Part shown: positions 10,271-20,710 of the stretch, piece by piece
How the letters are laid out: each line of letters starts with the position of its first letter
Numbering within the stretch: the first letter of the stretch is position 1
Assembly: GCF_028554725.1 (NCBI RefSeq)
Contig: NC_071669.1
Span: 33,780,001 to 33,844,000 of the forward strand
DNA length: 64,000 nucleotides
DNA from: Zeugodacus cucurbitae
Taxonomy: Eukaryota; Arthropoda; Insecta; Diptera; Tephritidae
Reading direction: 5' to 3'
Notes under the pieces: model-generated
Told to the model about the DNA's origin: nothing
The model's input: the letters and a program-made list of their open reading frames with translations, nothing else
The model's database searches: none
Position numbers and translations under genes: made by a program

Positions 10271-10449
10271 TTACCAACATTTATGTTGTAAAAATTCAAA
10301 TTTTACTTGATATATTACAGAAACCATCTTCCCAGAAATTGGATGATTCTAGTACTAGTGAAATTGATGAAAGAACAGATCCTACAAAAACTCCTAAAGA
10401 AACCAAAAAAGTCCTCAACTCAAAAAAGTGTTCAACTATTTAATACTAT
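10271..10449 (+). pseudogene. TRMT61A: TRM61-like pseudogene, cassette copy B, 3' part
   Basis: Continues copy B after Jockey-1: the rest of the last intron ending at a CAG near 10320, then an exon encoding KLDDSSTSEIDERTDPT-like residues. The same exon text occurs in copies A, C and D. It ends where the Gypsy LTR begins at 10450. Confidence 0.75.
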
Positions 10450-10820
10450 TGTGACGAACATGTATGCTAGAATAAACTAGAATCAACAACGAAATCGATA
10501 ACTTGCCAGATTTATCCAGACATCGATATTCGTAGTTGCCAGACTGTTCGAGTGACGATAACTTGCTAACAATCGGGTATATAAGGGCTGCCGGACTGGC
10601 AGCAACACACAATTCTAATCAGAGAGTTGTCGAGTAAAGTGCACGAAATTAGAAGTAAGAAGTTGTAAACTTTTACAACAACTAATAAAGTGTTAAGTTT
10701 GTTAAATTAGAAATAAAGATAAGTGTATAACCATTAAACAGTGACTTTTATTTGACAATCGAGTGATCGAACTCAAGGTAGAATTTCAGCGAAAACGATT
10801 TATTTTGGAAATCCGTTACA
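10450..10820 (+). mobile_element. 5' LTR of a Gypsy-type element (Gypsy-1)
   Basis: A 371-bp LTR from TGTGACGAA to CCGTTACA. A related LTR of 337 bp (TGTAAC to GGTTACA) lies at 60754-61090, and short pieces lie at 11739-11800 and 47321-47385. It holds a TATATAAG box at 10578-10585 and AATAAA signals at 10684-10689 and 10712-10717, so promoter and polyadenylation site are visible. Confidence 0.87.
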
Positions 10821-10822
10821 AT

Positions 10823-10841
10823 TGGTGTCAGAAGTGGGATT
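10823..10841 (+). promoter_or_regulatory. primer binding site, tRNA-Leu type
   Basis: TGGTGTCAGAAGTGGGATT starts two bases after the LTR. It is complementary to the 3' end of a leucine tRNA including CCA, so reverse transcription was probably primed by tRNA-Leu. Confidence 0.85.
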
Positions 10842-10866
10842 GACAAATAAAATTCTATAGGAGATA

Positions 10867-11395
10867 ATGGTTAATTTCAACGATTTAAAGATACCACAAC
10901 TCAAAAAGAAGTTGGAACAATGAGGCTTAGCAACGAATGGGTTGAAAGCCGAATTGTAAGCCCGATTACGAGAGGCAATGAATGAAGAAAACATCAACGT
11001 GGACGAATTTGTTTTCAAGTCATTTTTAGAGGAATCGACAACCAAAATAGAGGAAAAGGAAGGTTCTCCAGGTTCATCAGGGGCATCGGACATAAAAATG
11101 TTTTTGTCTGCATTATCATAGATGTCGTCAAGTTCCAAGCGCAGAAATTAGAATTAATGGAGTTGAAAGCCCAGAAGCAATCATTGTTTAAAGCGCAGGC
11201 CGCGCGTTGGTCAAAATTCATGACAGAGCTGTCATTGCCAATGTCAGATCAAGATTCTTCACAATTAAAAGAACAGAAGGAAAGTCCGTCGAAGGAGGTG
11301 ACCTCATATATAGCTCAGGTGCCAACACAGCTGGAAACGCAAGACGAGAATTTGTCAGCACAGCCCGAAGCGAATGGGGAGGATTATGTCAAATA
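10867..11395 (+). pseudogene. Gypsy-1 gag remnant with SAP-type motif
   Basis: Starts MVNFNDLKIPQLKKKLEQ, then, past a TGA, GLATNGLKAEL..RLREAM. This looks like a SAP helix-extension-helix motif (LK..QLK.EL..RGL...G.K.EL..RL), a DNA-binding fold. Then NVDEFVFKSFLEEST and an acidic Ser/Glu-rich stretch follow. Another frame (11157-11395) continues with AARWSKFMTEL and a Gln/Glu-rich repeat-like tail. Several stops and a frame change make it a pseudogene. The same Gag N-terminus occurs at 56503, confirming the family. It joins integrase sequence at about 11396, so protease, reverse transcriptase and RNase H are deleted. Confidence 0.8.
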
Positions 11396-11737
11396 AAGCG
11401 GATGTATGAAGTGGAGGGCACAGGGGATTACAAAAACCTTTGAAAAACTAAAGCAAAGATTTTATTGGGTTGGTTGTCGGCAATCAGTCACGGAGTGGAT
11501 TGCTAATTGTGCTGAGTGCATTAAAGCAAAAGGGCCGAAAGCCAGGAGTCACGGCCAGATGAAGCAGTACAATTCGGGTGCCCCATTTGAATGAATTGCC
11601 ATGGATGTAGCTGGTCCGTTTCCCACCAGTGAATTAGGAAACAAATATGTTTTGGTAGTTATGGATTACTTCAGCAAATGACCAGAAGTATACCCAATTC
11701 CTAATCAAGAAGCTGAAACGGTAGCGAATATATTAAG
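11396..11737 (+). pseudogene. Gypsy-1 integrase fragment
   Basis: Reads TFEKLKQRFYWVGCRQSV and NCAECIKAKGPKARSHG, the H2C2 zinc-binding N-terminus of a Gypsy integrase, then PFE-IAMDVAGPFPTSE and YVLVVMDYFSK-PEVYPIP, the start of the catalytic core with its first Asp. A TGA replaces one codon after APFE and another replaces Trp after YFSK. The fragment stops at ETVANIL and is followed directly by the 3' LTR end. Confidence 0.88.
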
Positions 11738-11738
11738 T

Positions 11739-11800
11739 GTGACTTTTATTTGACAATCAAGTGCTCGAACTCAGGGTAGACTTTCAGCGTAAACGGAACG
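11739..11800 (+). mobile_element. 3' LTR end fragment of Gypsy-1
   Basis: 'Tgacttttatttgacaat', then 'gtgctcgaactcagggtag' and 'tttcagcg', match the last part of the LTR at 10450-10820. Only about 60 bp remain, fused straight to integrase sequence. Confidence 0.8.
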
Positions 11801-11914
11801 AAAGGACGATAAGAACGACAACGAGAATAGGATTATCAATCAATTTTGCTACGATTCCAATGTTACCATAATGTTTTCGTTGACAATCTGTCATTTGAAA
11901 ATTATACATACCAA

Positions 11915-12215
11915 AATTACCAAGAATGATAGAAGACAAGATTACGCCATTCGTTTACAGTTAGAATTTTTGGGTTTTAATTTCATGTTGAGTGACGCAC
12001 TCACGACCCCCAAACACGCGAGCAAAACGAAAGAGAAACTAACAAATTACACGGTAGCACAAAACAATAAAATCAAAACAAAGAGCTGAAGTCAAGGCTA
12101 GTGCTTAATTCTAAGTGAAACATGTATTAACTTGAAAAAGAAGTCCGGATGGCGGAATTAAACAACAATAGTACAAAAAAGTCGTATATAAAGAGTTTTT
12201 TTTTTCACTTTTTTC
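11915..12215 (+). repeat. dispersed repeat, copy 1 of an inverted pair
   Basis: Contains 'aatgatagaagacaagatta', 'cgtttacagttag', 'aaaacaaagagctgaagtca' and 'gcactagcc/ggctagtgc' blocks. These recur in the same order on the opposite strand at about 51215-51480. One word also occurs at 50920-50950. The family was not recognised; there is no coding sequence. Confidence 0.65.
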
Positions 12216-12930
12216 TACTACGCCAAATATATACATATACATATTATGTTTTATTGCCCAGATTTAAGGAGTTAGGTTGGTTTCAGAAGTTCAAAAATGG
12301 GTGCTTGTACTATTTTGTTAATATACACTAGTTGCTTCATACCCCAATTAAAATTGGAAAACGACCAAACTGTATAGGAGTTAAAGTTTATTTAAATAAA
12401 TTTTAGTCACTAAATTTTAATGGATACTTATATATGTACTATGTATTAAACTATTGCACAACAAAGCATACTCCGTGTTTCAAATCATTTGTTCATTTAA
12501 CATGACAATGTTAAGTTTTGCTCTCAGCAAACAATTCAATTCAACAACACATTCAGAGCGACAAAAGCAAATGCTTGCATGACATTTTTCTCAACAAGCA
12601 TTGTTGCTTCAAAACAATACTGTCGGAGAAGGCACGAAAGGCAATGGCAATGCAAATCAAGCCTATGACAACCAGTGCAATAAAACATTTTTGAAGTTAT
12701 ACTTCTTATTCGACTTCGGAAAAGGTTGCGATAATTGTTGGTTGCGCAACCTATAGCGTTAAACAAGCGAGAGAGAGAGAGAGAGTGAATGAGAGTAAAG
12801 CAGAGAACTTAAAGCACTTGCCATGCTTATGCTATTTGAGCAATTCTTGTTTTTGTAAAATAATGTTTAAATTTTTGGTTGGTGACATATTCACATGTGT
12901 ACGTATAAACATATTAACATGTGTACGCCC
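12216..12930. other. AT-rich spacer with (GA)n and one minisatellite unit
   Basis: No gene is seen. A GA microsatellite lies at about 12767-12788. At 12875-12930 there is 'ttggttggtgacatattcac' followed by 'atgtgtacg', the same unit as the minisatellite at 27789-28028. This marks the left edge of the R1 cluster. Confidence 0.6.
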
Positions 12931-13485
12931 CGGAGGGGTCTGTTTCGAATAAGCAATCCCCGACGATGAGCGACAGGGGCGGAGGATGCGGCATAAATGC
13001 TAGCAGGTCCGATGAAACTCCTGTGACTGTGGCGATTGACACCGCCTCTTAGAAATATGTGTCCCCTCGCCATGCTTTGGCATAATAAGAGAAGGCGCGA
13101 CGGACCCATAATGGGCGGCTTCCTGGTCAGCGTCTGTTCACCATGTCAGGTGCGGCTGTTATCATGAAATGACCATTATACATCTCGGCGCACCGGGAGT
13201 CCCACGAAGTATCGACAGCGAATTCTCTGCTTACGGGATGGAGAGGGTGATGTGAGCTTGCTCTGCCGAGGTGTTAGCCGCGATGTATATCAGTACCAGC
13301 CCTTTCGGGCCCTGGTCAGGGAGTATGCATTGGACGTAGGAGCAGTAGCCTACGTTGCCACGGGCGAGCGCTGGTCCGTCCGTGTATTCCGGGAACTGGA
13401 GTAGGGGCAGTGCCCCGAGGATATACCCGTTCCTGTTTATTTCGGCCCGCCCCCTTGCACACGATGCGCTGGTAAATAGAAACGA
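12931..13485 (+). other. 5' untranslated region of R1-clade element a
   Basis: GC-richer sequence (CCCCGGAGGGGTC at its start) between the minisatellite unit and ORF1. The composition change and the adjacency to ORF1 suggest the complete 5' leader of an R1-type LINE. No coding frame is conserved. Confidence 0.6.
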
Positions 13486-14891
13486 ATGGAAAACATTACG
13501 AGAAACAAAACACATACCAACAACAACAACATCTTCGGTATCCTAGTGAATAGCGGCACCGAAAGTCGGAGTGAAGGTGATGCAAAAATGCAAGATTCAA
13601 ATAATACGCAGAAGACACCGGCTGCGGAAATGGATCCCTTTAAACGTGTACCAAAACTAGGCAGGTCCCCAGTCAAGTGCCTTAGCATTGACAAGCCGAT
13701 ACGAGCGAGGTCTTCACCTCCAGTTCTGTGTGATACCACGCCCCAAACAAAGTCTGGACAATCTCATGGAAACTGCATGTCTGAATTAGGCGAGGCAATC
13801 AAGAAACTGGTTGATACGATGCGCCCACCTCAGCGATATATCAACAATAACATGAGAGATCTTCTAAGTTTAATAGTAAAGCTGCACGCAAGTGCTCAGG
13901 AGGAGCTCCTATTAAACAAAGAGAGGAGACGTAACATCCTTGAGATGCCATCGACTGTGGAAACGACGCCAAAGAGGCCTCGCGACGAAAAGCAGGTGAA
14001 ACGTAATACACCACCCATAGGGAAATGTTGAACGTGACTGAGTTGAAGACTGATGTCGGCCCAAACAAGGAAACAAAGAGCGATAGCTCCGTGGAAAGTA
14101 AAGCCAAAGGAAAGATTAAGGATTTAAAAAAGCATGATGACTGGATTGCTGTCAAAAGTAAACCATCAAGGAAGATTACGCGTAAACCCACACCGCGACC
14201 TGATGATATAATCATAGAGCGAACAGGCAATATGTCTTATAGCGACATTTTAAGGGTAGTCAAGAAAGATGATACCTTACAAAAGCTTGGCGAAGATGTG
14301 TCAAGGATCAGAAAAACGGTCAAAGGCGAGATCCTAATACAACTTAAAGATGCACAGATGAAGAACACTGGTGAGTTCAAGACCGATATAGGCAAAGTAT
14401 TAGGAGACCAAGCACAGATTAGAGCATTAACCCATGAAGTGATGGTGGAAATACGGGATCTTGACGAAATCACCACCAAAGAGGACATTGCCGAGGCTAT
14501 CCAAAGTCAGATAAAAGAACTGAAGCATTTCGATAAGGACTCGATCAAAAACGTCAGGTCGGCGTACCTTGGAACGCAAACACCAACAATAAGCTTAACC
14601 GCGCTGGAGGCAGGAATACTGCTAGACGCACGTAAAATAAAAATAGGTTGGGTGATGTGTAGAGTAAGGACGAAGCAAATCCTTAGAAGGTGCTTTAGGT
14701 GTCTCGAATACGGACATTTTGTGAAAACGTGCAACAACCCGGACGATAGGAGCAAGTGCTGTGTCAAATGTGGAAAAACCGGACATTATGCGAAGACATG
14801 TACCAAAAAGCCCTCAGGTAGCGTATGCAAGAAAAATGGAAGACAGAATACTGATCATCAGATAGGTAGTACTAAATGTCCCATTTATTAA
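13486..14891 (+). pseudogene. R1-a ORF1 (Gag-like), one frameshift
   Basis: Two overlapping frames make one Gag-like ORF of about 465 codons: 13486-14031 (MENITRNKTHTNNNN start; PPQRYINNNMRDLLSL) and 14025-14891. A single frameshift near 14020 separates them. The second part has the R1-type core GWVMCRVRTKQILRRCF with knuckles CFRCLEYGHFVKTC and CVKCGKTGHYAKTC. A third, SVCKKNGRQNTDHQIGSTKC, has Ser for its first Cys. This arrangement is typical of R1-clade ORF1. ORF2 begins 22 bp after the stop. Confidence 0.88.
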
Positions 14892-14913
14892 GAAGCATGT
14901 AAAAGCAATAAAA

Positions 14914-16903
14914 ATGAGGGTAATACAACTTAACCTGAATCAATGCGAAGCTGCGCAAGAGTTGCTTAGGCAGACAGTATATGAACAGAAGGTAGACGTA
15001 GCTATAATTAGTGAGCAACACAAAAATATGGGTGATACGACGTGGGTCTCCGACAATACAAACAAAGCTGGCATAAGGGCGTGTGGAGAGAAATCACCAC
15101 AAGTTAAGCCGCTATTAAGTAAATCCTTTTTCACTCGCGCGAAAATCAGTGGAATTAACTTCTACAGCTGTTATATTCCACCAAGTGTACCTCAAGGTGA
15201 CTTTGAAAAAACCCTGGACGAAATTGTGAGGGAAGTTCAAACTACTACAATGAACGTGGTGATAGGCGATTTTAATGCGTGGGCGATGGAGTGGGGTAGT
15301 ATCTGCACAAACCGACGTGGAGATGCCCTCCTCAAGACTTTTTCTGTGCTTGACACTGTACTGCTGAACACCGGAAACCAAAACACCTTCGAGAAGAACG
15401 GTCGTGGCTCAGTGAGCGATATCACGTTCGTCAGTAGCTCTCTGGTGCGGTCAACCAGTTGGCAGGTGTGTGATCTCTACACGCACAGTAACCATCTGGC
15501 TATTATGCTTGAAGTCGGATCACCAACACAAATTCGAAAGAGTGCGACTACTAAAAGTTTGTACTCTTTGGTTGGAAAATTGAAACCCTAGACGAAAAGC
15601 TATTCAAGCTTTCGTTAGATGATGAACTGATATTTGCACACGATATAGACCGACAGGCTGAGTAGTTGGTAAAACACGTTAACAAAGCATGCGATGCGTC
15701 TATGTGTAGGAGGAAGAATAGCGCTTATAGAAACCCCGTTTACTGGTGGTATAAAGAAATTGAAACTCTAAGAAGTGAATGCCACAAAGCGAGGAGAAAG
15801 TACCAGAGGAATCGGCGGAACATTCGGGACTACGCGAATGCTTTAAAAGAAAACGCAACGAACTCAAAAAAGCGATTAAAAAGAGTAAAACACTCAGCTT
15901 CAAAGAACTCTGTGAAAAAATCAACGAAAATCCATGGGGTAATGCCTACAGAATAGTAATGTCGAAACTCAAAGGTGGCAAAGGGCAAGCACCAACCTGC
16001 CCCGCGTTATTGAAAACAGTCGTGGAAACTCTTTTCCCAGCGCAGTCGTTATATGAAAGACAGTCCCGAGTAGAAGGCATACGTGAATCAAATGTACCGA
16101 TAATCACGGACGTGAAGGTGATTCAAGCGGCAGACAGATTTGGTAATTCCAAAGCGCCAGGTCTGGATGGTATTCCAAATAGAGCCTTAAAAATTGCCAT
16201 CAAATACAATACGAAAACATTCGCTGAATTGTTTACACGGTGTCTGAGAAAAGGTGTCTTCCCGAGAATTTGGAAGAAACAACGTCTGGTCCTGTTGCAG
16301 AAGCCCAATAAACCAGCCGGCAAGCGTAACTCATACCGACCGCTTTGTATGCTGGACACGACTGGTAAAATTCTAGAGCGACTAATCTGTGTAAGATTGG
16401 AATCACACTTAAAGGGGGAGTATCAAGGACTATCCGTTAACCAATACGGATACCGGAAACAGATGTCAACCATCGATGCTATAAAAAGGCTTACGGATGT
16501 TGCTAACGAGGCCATAGAAGTGTCAAGGTGAATGTATGGATCAAAGGAGTACTGTGCAGTAGTCACATTTGATGTCCGAAACGACTTTAACTCGGCATAT
16601 TGGCCTCATATCATAGACGCCTTAGAACGTAAGGCAACACCGGAGTATTTAGTTAGGATTGTTGCCAGTTACCTCTCTGATCGACTGTTAATATACGATA
16701 CTGAAGAAGGGCCGAGAAAATATGTAGAAACGGGAGGAGTGCCGCTGGGTTCAGTGCTAGGGCCACTTCTGTGGAATGTACTGTATGACGGTGTGTTGGG
16801 TCTCCCACTACCGAGGGAGGTAAATATCATTGGATACGCTGATGATATCGCAGTAACCATAGTAGCAAAAAGAACTTGTCGAAATAGAGAATCTATGTAA
16901 CTA
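14914..16903 (+). pseudogene. R1-a ORF2, 5' part: endonuclease and reverse transcriptase
   Basis: Starts MRVIQLNLNQCEAAQELL, a typical R1-clade ORF2 start. The endonuclease has IISEQHK, IGDFNAWAMEWGS and, near its end, THSNHLAI; the other copies have SDH or NDH here, so R1-a has lost a catalytic Asp. Stops or frame changes occur at 15591, about 15664, 15830 and 16531 (Trp to TGA). The polymerase has NSYRPLCMLDT, VNQYGYRKQMST, TFDVRNDFNSAYW, GGVPLGSVLGP (Leu replaces the usual Gln) and GYADDIAVTIV. At 16903 it is cut by CR1-like copy 1; the 3' part resumes at 20711. Confidence 0.88.
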
Positions 16904-17105
16904 TTATTATTATTAACCCAAACGATTACCCTCCTCCCGCCCAACCGACGCGTGGGGCGCAGTCCGCATACGAGCGGAATTTGCCGAGTCTAGAAAGGCA
17001 AGAGAATAAGCGTCCGGTTCTCAAACTGCTCAGCTACAGAAAGAAACATTTCAACAGCTGAGATTTAAAAATTTTTAAAAACAAAAAGTTAAAAATTTCT
17101 GAATA

Positions 17106-19177
17106 TTATTTATTAAGAGAAGACAAAATAGTTTTTTTGATGCTAAATATTGAGTCAGATGTATCAAATGTGCTGGAATGCGAATTAAAATCATGACATA
17201 TTCGGCAGAATGGTTCATTTAACTCAAAATTTGTTCTAGAAGATTTTAGAAATAATGGTCTAAACTGCCTGGATGAACGCAATGGGACATTAAACTTAAT
17301 ATCAGACAAAAGGAATGAACTACAAACTAAACCATTCAGAAGTTTTACTAGAAAAATTATACCTAGCATTTCTCTGCGACTAGTGAGTGTGGGAAGATTT
17401 ATAAGTTTTAAACGACTAGTATACGGGGGAAGATTCAATCTTGAATCCCAATGTAAGTGGCCTAAAGCAAAAAGTAAAAATTGTTTTTGAACGGACTCAA
17501 GCTTATCAGAATGGGATTGATAGCTAGGATTCCATACCACAGAACCATACTCCAATATAGGCCTTACCAATGTTGTAAAAAGAATTTTAGTAATATACGG
17601 ATCACTAAATTCTTTAGACCAACGTTTAACAAAGCTAAGAGCACCTTTAGCTTTTAAGACAATTGAATTTACATGAGAATTCAAATTTAGTTTAGGGTCC
17701 ATATTAACTCCTAAATCAACAAAGCTAAAAACTTGCTCTGAACTGAAGTTATTTATTACATAGGGGGAAGATCAACAGTTCTACGGGAAAAGCACATCGT
17801 TTTACATTTTTTAAGATTCAGTGGCATATCATTTTTGTGACACCAAGTAACTAAATTATTTAAATCCGATTGCAACTCAGTCCTTTCGTTATGAGAAGTA
17901 TATGATTTAAAAAGTTTTACATATGAGGATACCCATTCAAGAAGTCTTGGTTGAAAACCAAGAAGATTCAGTTTTTGCAAAAGAATTGAGTGGTTTACTC
18001 TATCGAATGCTTTACTAAAGTCTGTATATATAACATCAGTATTCTTATTATCCCTAAAACCCATTGACACATGGTTTACAAATTCAAGCAAGTTAGTTAC
18101 TGTAGATTTCCCTTTACAAAATCCATGCTGAGAGAATGAAATTAAAGGAGAGATTAAGAAAGTTATTTGGTCAGTGACAATAACTTCAAAAAGTTTGGGT
18201 ATAGCTGACATTTTAGCTATCCCCCTATAGTTCTCAACAGATGATCTAAATCCACTTTTATGCAAAGGTAATATAAAAGAGTTTTTCCACATTGACGGAA
18301 AAATACCTTGTTTAAGAGATAGGTTAAAAAGCTTAGTTAAGGGCAGATAGATATATTTTGCGCAATTTTTAAGAAAGCTTGAGGGAATCATATCAGGGCC
18401 ATATTTAAACGAATTTTTTAACGTAACTAAATAATTTAAGACATCTGTTTCAGAAATAATTGGTGTATTAATTACAGTACTCGGACATAACACTTGATGA
18501 TATGGCACACTCATAGGGTAGTTTGAACAATAATTGGATTTGAAGAATTCTGCAAACATATTAGAAATAATATAATTGTCACATGACATTGTTGATTTAT
18601 ATTTCATCGCGGACGGAAAATTTGAAATCCTGCGTTTGGAGTTAACGAAACCATAAAACAATTTCGGATTACGAATAATATTATTTTTTACTTTGATTAT
18701 GTAGTTTTTATAACATTTTTTGTTAAGTTCATCAAACTGACGACGCAATTTAGAATATTTTAAATAGTCAACAAGAGCACCAGTTCTTTTATAAAGTTTA
18801 AAAGCACGAGCTTTTTTATTTTTTAATTTACATAGCTCATTCGAATACCACAAATTTGAACTTTTTCTTTTGATAATAAAACATTTCGGAACAAATCTTT
18901 CAAAAATATTAAAAATTGTTTCAATAAAATGTGATACATTTAATTCAATATTACCACTATAATCAGGCCAAGTCAATTTAGAAAGTTCACAATTAATCTT
19001 TTTGAAGTTAGCTTTCGCAAAGTTGTACCGAGAACAAAGGTACTGTTTGTTGCATACAAGTAATTCGTCTATGATTTCGATATTAATTTCCAAGGCAGGG
19101 TGATAAGAGTCCTCTGGCAAAACTAAAGGATCAGATCGGACCACAGAAACTGTTGAAGTATTATCAACATAGACCAA
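17106..19177 (-). pseudogene. CR1-like copy 1 ORF2: reverse transcriptase with active site deleted
   Basis: Reads MVYVDNTSTVSVVRSDPL, SFKYGPDMIPSSFLKNCA, WKNSFILPLHKSG, VENYRGIAKMS, QHGFCKGKSTVTNLLE and YTDFSKAFDRVNH. It then passes from WVSSY directly to VKLFKSY. Copy 2 has 57 more residues here, including GVPQGSHLGP and LLYADD, so an in-frame deletion of 171 bp removed the catalytic core. One base is also missing after VDL near 17756, shifting the frame; the end (17106-17702) continues to SLNK and stops. The element could not copy itself. Confidence 0.88.
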
Positions 19178-19549
19178 ATCTAAGAATTTACCAAACTTGT
19201 TCGGAATTAAGTTAATTTAGTTAAGACCCATCCCAGACATTTCTTCCAAAAACTCATTAAAGCTTAAACGAGTGCAAAAAGGGGTAATGCAATCGTCAAC
19301 AGATTTCCAAGATACACACGGTAAATTGAAATCGCCTAGAACAATTATGTAATCAGTATTCTTAGCAATTGAAAAAACATTATTTATTAAAGAAGCATGC
19401 TGCGTATATACAGATAAGTCCGATTGAGGCGGAATATAAGATAAAGTTAGATAAATAGAACATTTATTAATACAAATTCGTATGCACTTAAATTCAATAA
19501 AGTCCGCATGAGGAACTTCTACTTCTTCAGATGGAATTGAAGAATGCAC
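19178..19549 (-). pseudogene. CR1-like copy 1 endonuclease fragment
   Basis: Contains YIPPQSDLS and VLGDFNLPCVSW, the middle motifs of a CR1-type endonuclease. It is preceded by ORF1 sequence with no N-terminal endonuclease motifs (the N-terminal Asn/Glu part is missing), and a stop follows MSGMGLN before the reading continues in 17756-19177 with SYHPAL. Copy 2 carries the same joint. Confidence 0.82.
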
Positions 19550-20217
19550 AGCAAATAGTCGTTAATTTTTAATTTCGACGAGATGTAAAACTTTATATCT
19601 TCGATTGTGGTATCCGAAGCGAATCTCGAAACGAAAATTGATTTTCGTTGAGGTATTACTACCAAATTTTTTGCCACAAACTCAGAGTTAATAGGAGGCG
19701 GATCCTGAATAGTTTTCCGCTTAAGGTTATCGTTATTTGTTTTCGGAGGATTAAGCACTTTTGAAGAGGAAGGCTTCTCTCCTTGAGGGCAAGGAGATGA
19801 GAGATTAATAAGGTCTAATTTCACCGGTGACATACTTTTTACGGACAAAGTGGCAGGTTCTTCATTAGACGGACGTTTACGTTTTGATGAAGGCTTAGCA
19901 TTATCATCTTGATCATTTAGGCATTTAAATGATTGAAACAACACTTCATAATGCTTAAATTTTTCTGTAAGGTTTTGAAGTTCTCGACCGATTTCTTTAA
20001 AATTATTGCGCGCCTGTTTAAAAACTTTAAATAATTCAATATCTGTCGGTCTACACTTTAAGCACGACCAGCGCAGACCCTTTCCATCGAGAATAGAATC
20101 TAAGATTCTACCTGTCAATCCAGCACATTTAAGATGGGCAAGCCCTTCACAAAGCCAACAAGAAACAAAACGATCAGAATCGCCTTTAATAGTACAATTC
20201 GGAAAATTGCAAGTCAT
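19519..20217 (-). CDS. CR1-like copy 1 ORF1 with PHD finger, C-terminally truncated
   Basis: A 232-residue open frame from an ATG (MTCNFPNCTIKGDSDR). Residues 1-60 form a PHD-like finger (CNFPNC...CWLCEGLAHLKCAGL...WSCLKC). A probable coiled coil (FKQARNNFKEIGRELQNL) and a basic, Ser/Pro-rich linker follow. Then KSIFVSRFASDTTIEDI appears, the start of the C-terminal domain found in CR1-type ORF1 proteins. It then runs out of the ORF1 frame at LLCILQFHLKK and overlaps endonuclease sequence in another frame. The ORF1 C-terminus and the endonuclease N-terminus are missing through one internal deletion shared with copy 2. Confidence 0.8.
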   Translation of the reverse strand: MTCNFPNCTIKGDSDRFVSCWLCEGLAHLKCAGLTGRILDSILDGKGLRWSCLKCRPTDIELFKVFKQARNNFKEIGRELQNLTEKFKHYEVLFQSFKCLNDQDDNAKPSSKRKRPSNEEPATLSVKSMSPVKLDLINLSSPCPQGEKPSSSKVLNPPKTNNDNLKRKTIQDPPPINSEFVAKNLVVIPQRKSIFVSRFASDTTIEDIKFYISSKLKINDYLLCILQFHLKK

Positions 20218-20710
20218 TATGAAAAAAAAAATTTAAATTGAAGGAAAAAACAGAATAGTAAATAATAATAAAAATTAAAATAAGATATAATAGTAAATAG
20301 AAAAACAATAATAGTTATACTGAATTAGCCGAGATCACAACCAATATAATAGTGAGCAGTTTGAGAAGCACTGAGCAAAAATGAAAGAAAAAAAGACGAA
20401 TCAAAAGAAAAAGAGCAAATTAAAACAAAAACAATATGCAAGCGCACAAACAATTGCAAAGTAGGAAATAAAACTGATAATTGATAACAACAACAAATGA
20501 TTTAAAAGACTCGGCACCAGAATTTAAGAAAATAGTTAAAATACAATTAAAATTTAAATATAACACAAAAGCAAATTAGCACAAATACTTAGCTTTAGAT
20601 TACACTTATTAAAAGTAAAACTTTCTTCAATTATATTAATAAATTTAAGCACAAATTCAAGAAAAAATTAAACTTCACAGTTTGACGTGTTGCCAGATTT
20701 TTAAACAGCA

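Larger units (their letters stand above)
16904..20710 (-). mobile_element. CR1-like PHD-finger LINE, copy 1
   Basis: Nested in R1-a. Read on the minus strand it runs from a leader (about 20700) through ORF1 and ORF2 to a (TAA)n-like tail (TTATTATTATTAA at 16903-16917 on the plus strand). Nearly identical sequence on the plus strand occurs at 28862-32368. R1 coding sequence resumes on both sides, so it is an insertion. The clade is called from the ORF1 PHD finger and ORF2 motifs; CR1 or a close relative is likely, Jockey less so. Confidence 0.8.

Noticed and set aside
13841..14230. 129-residue minus-strand frame in R1-a ORF1
   Set aside because: Antisense to the Gag-like ORF with zinc knuckles; no own features.
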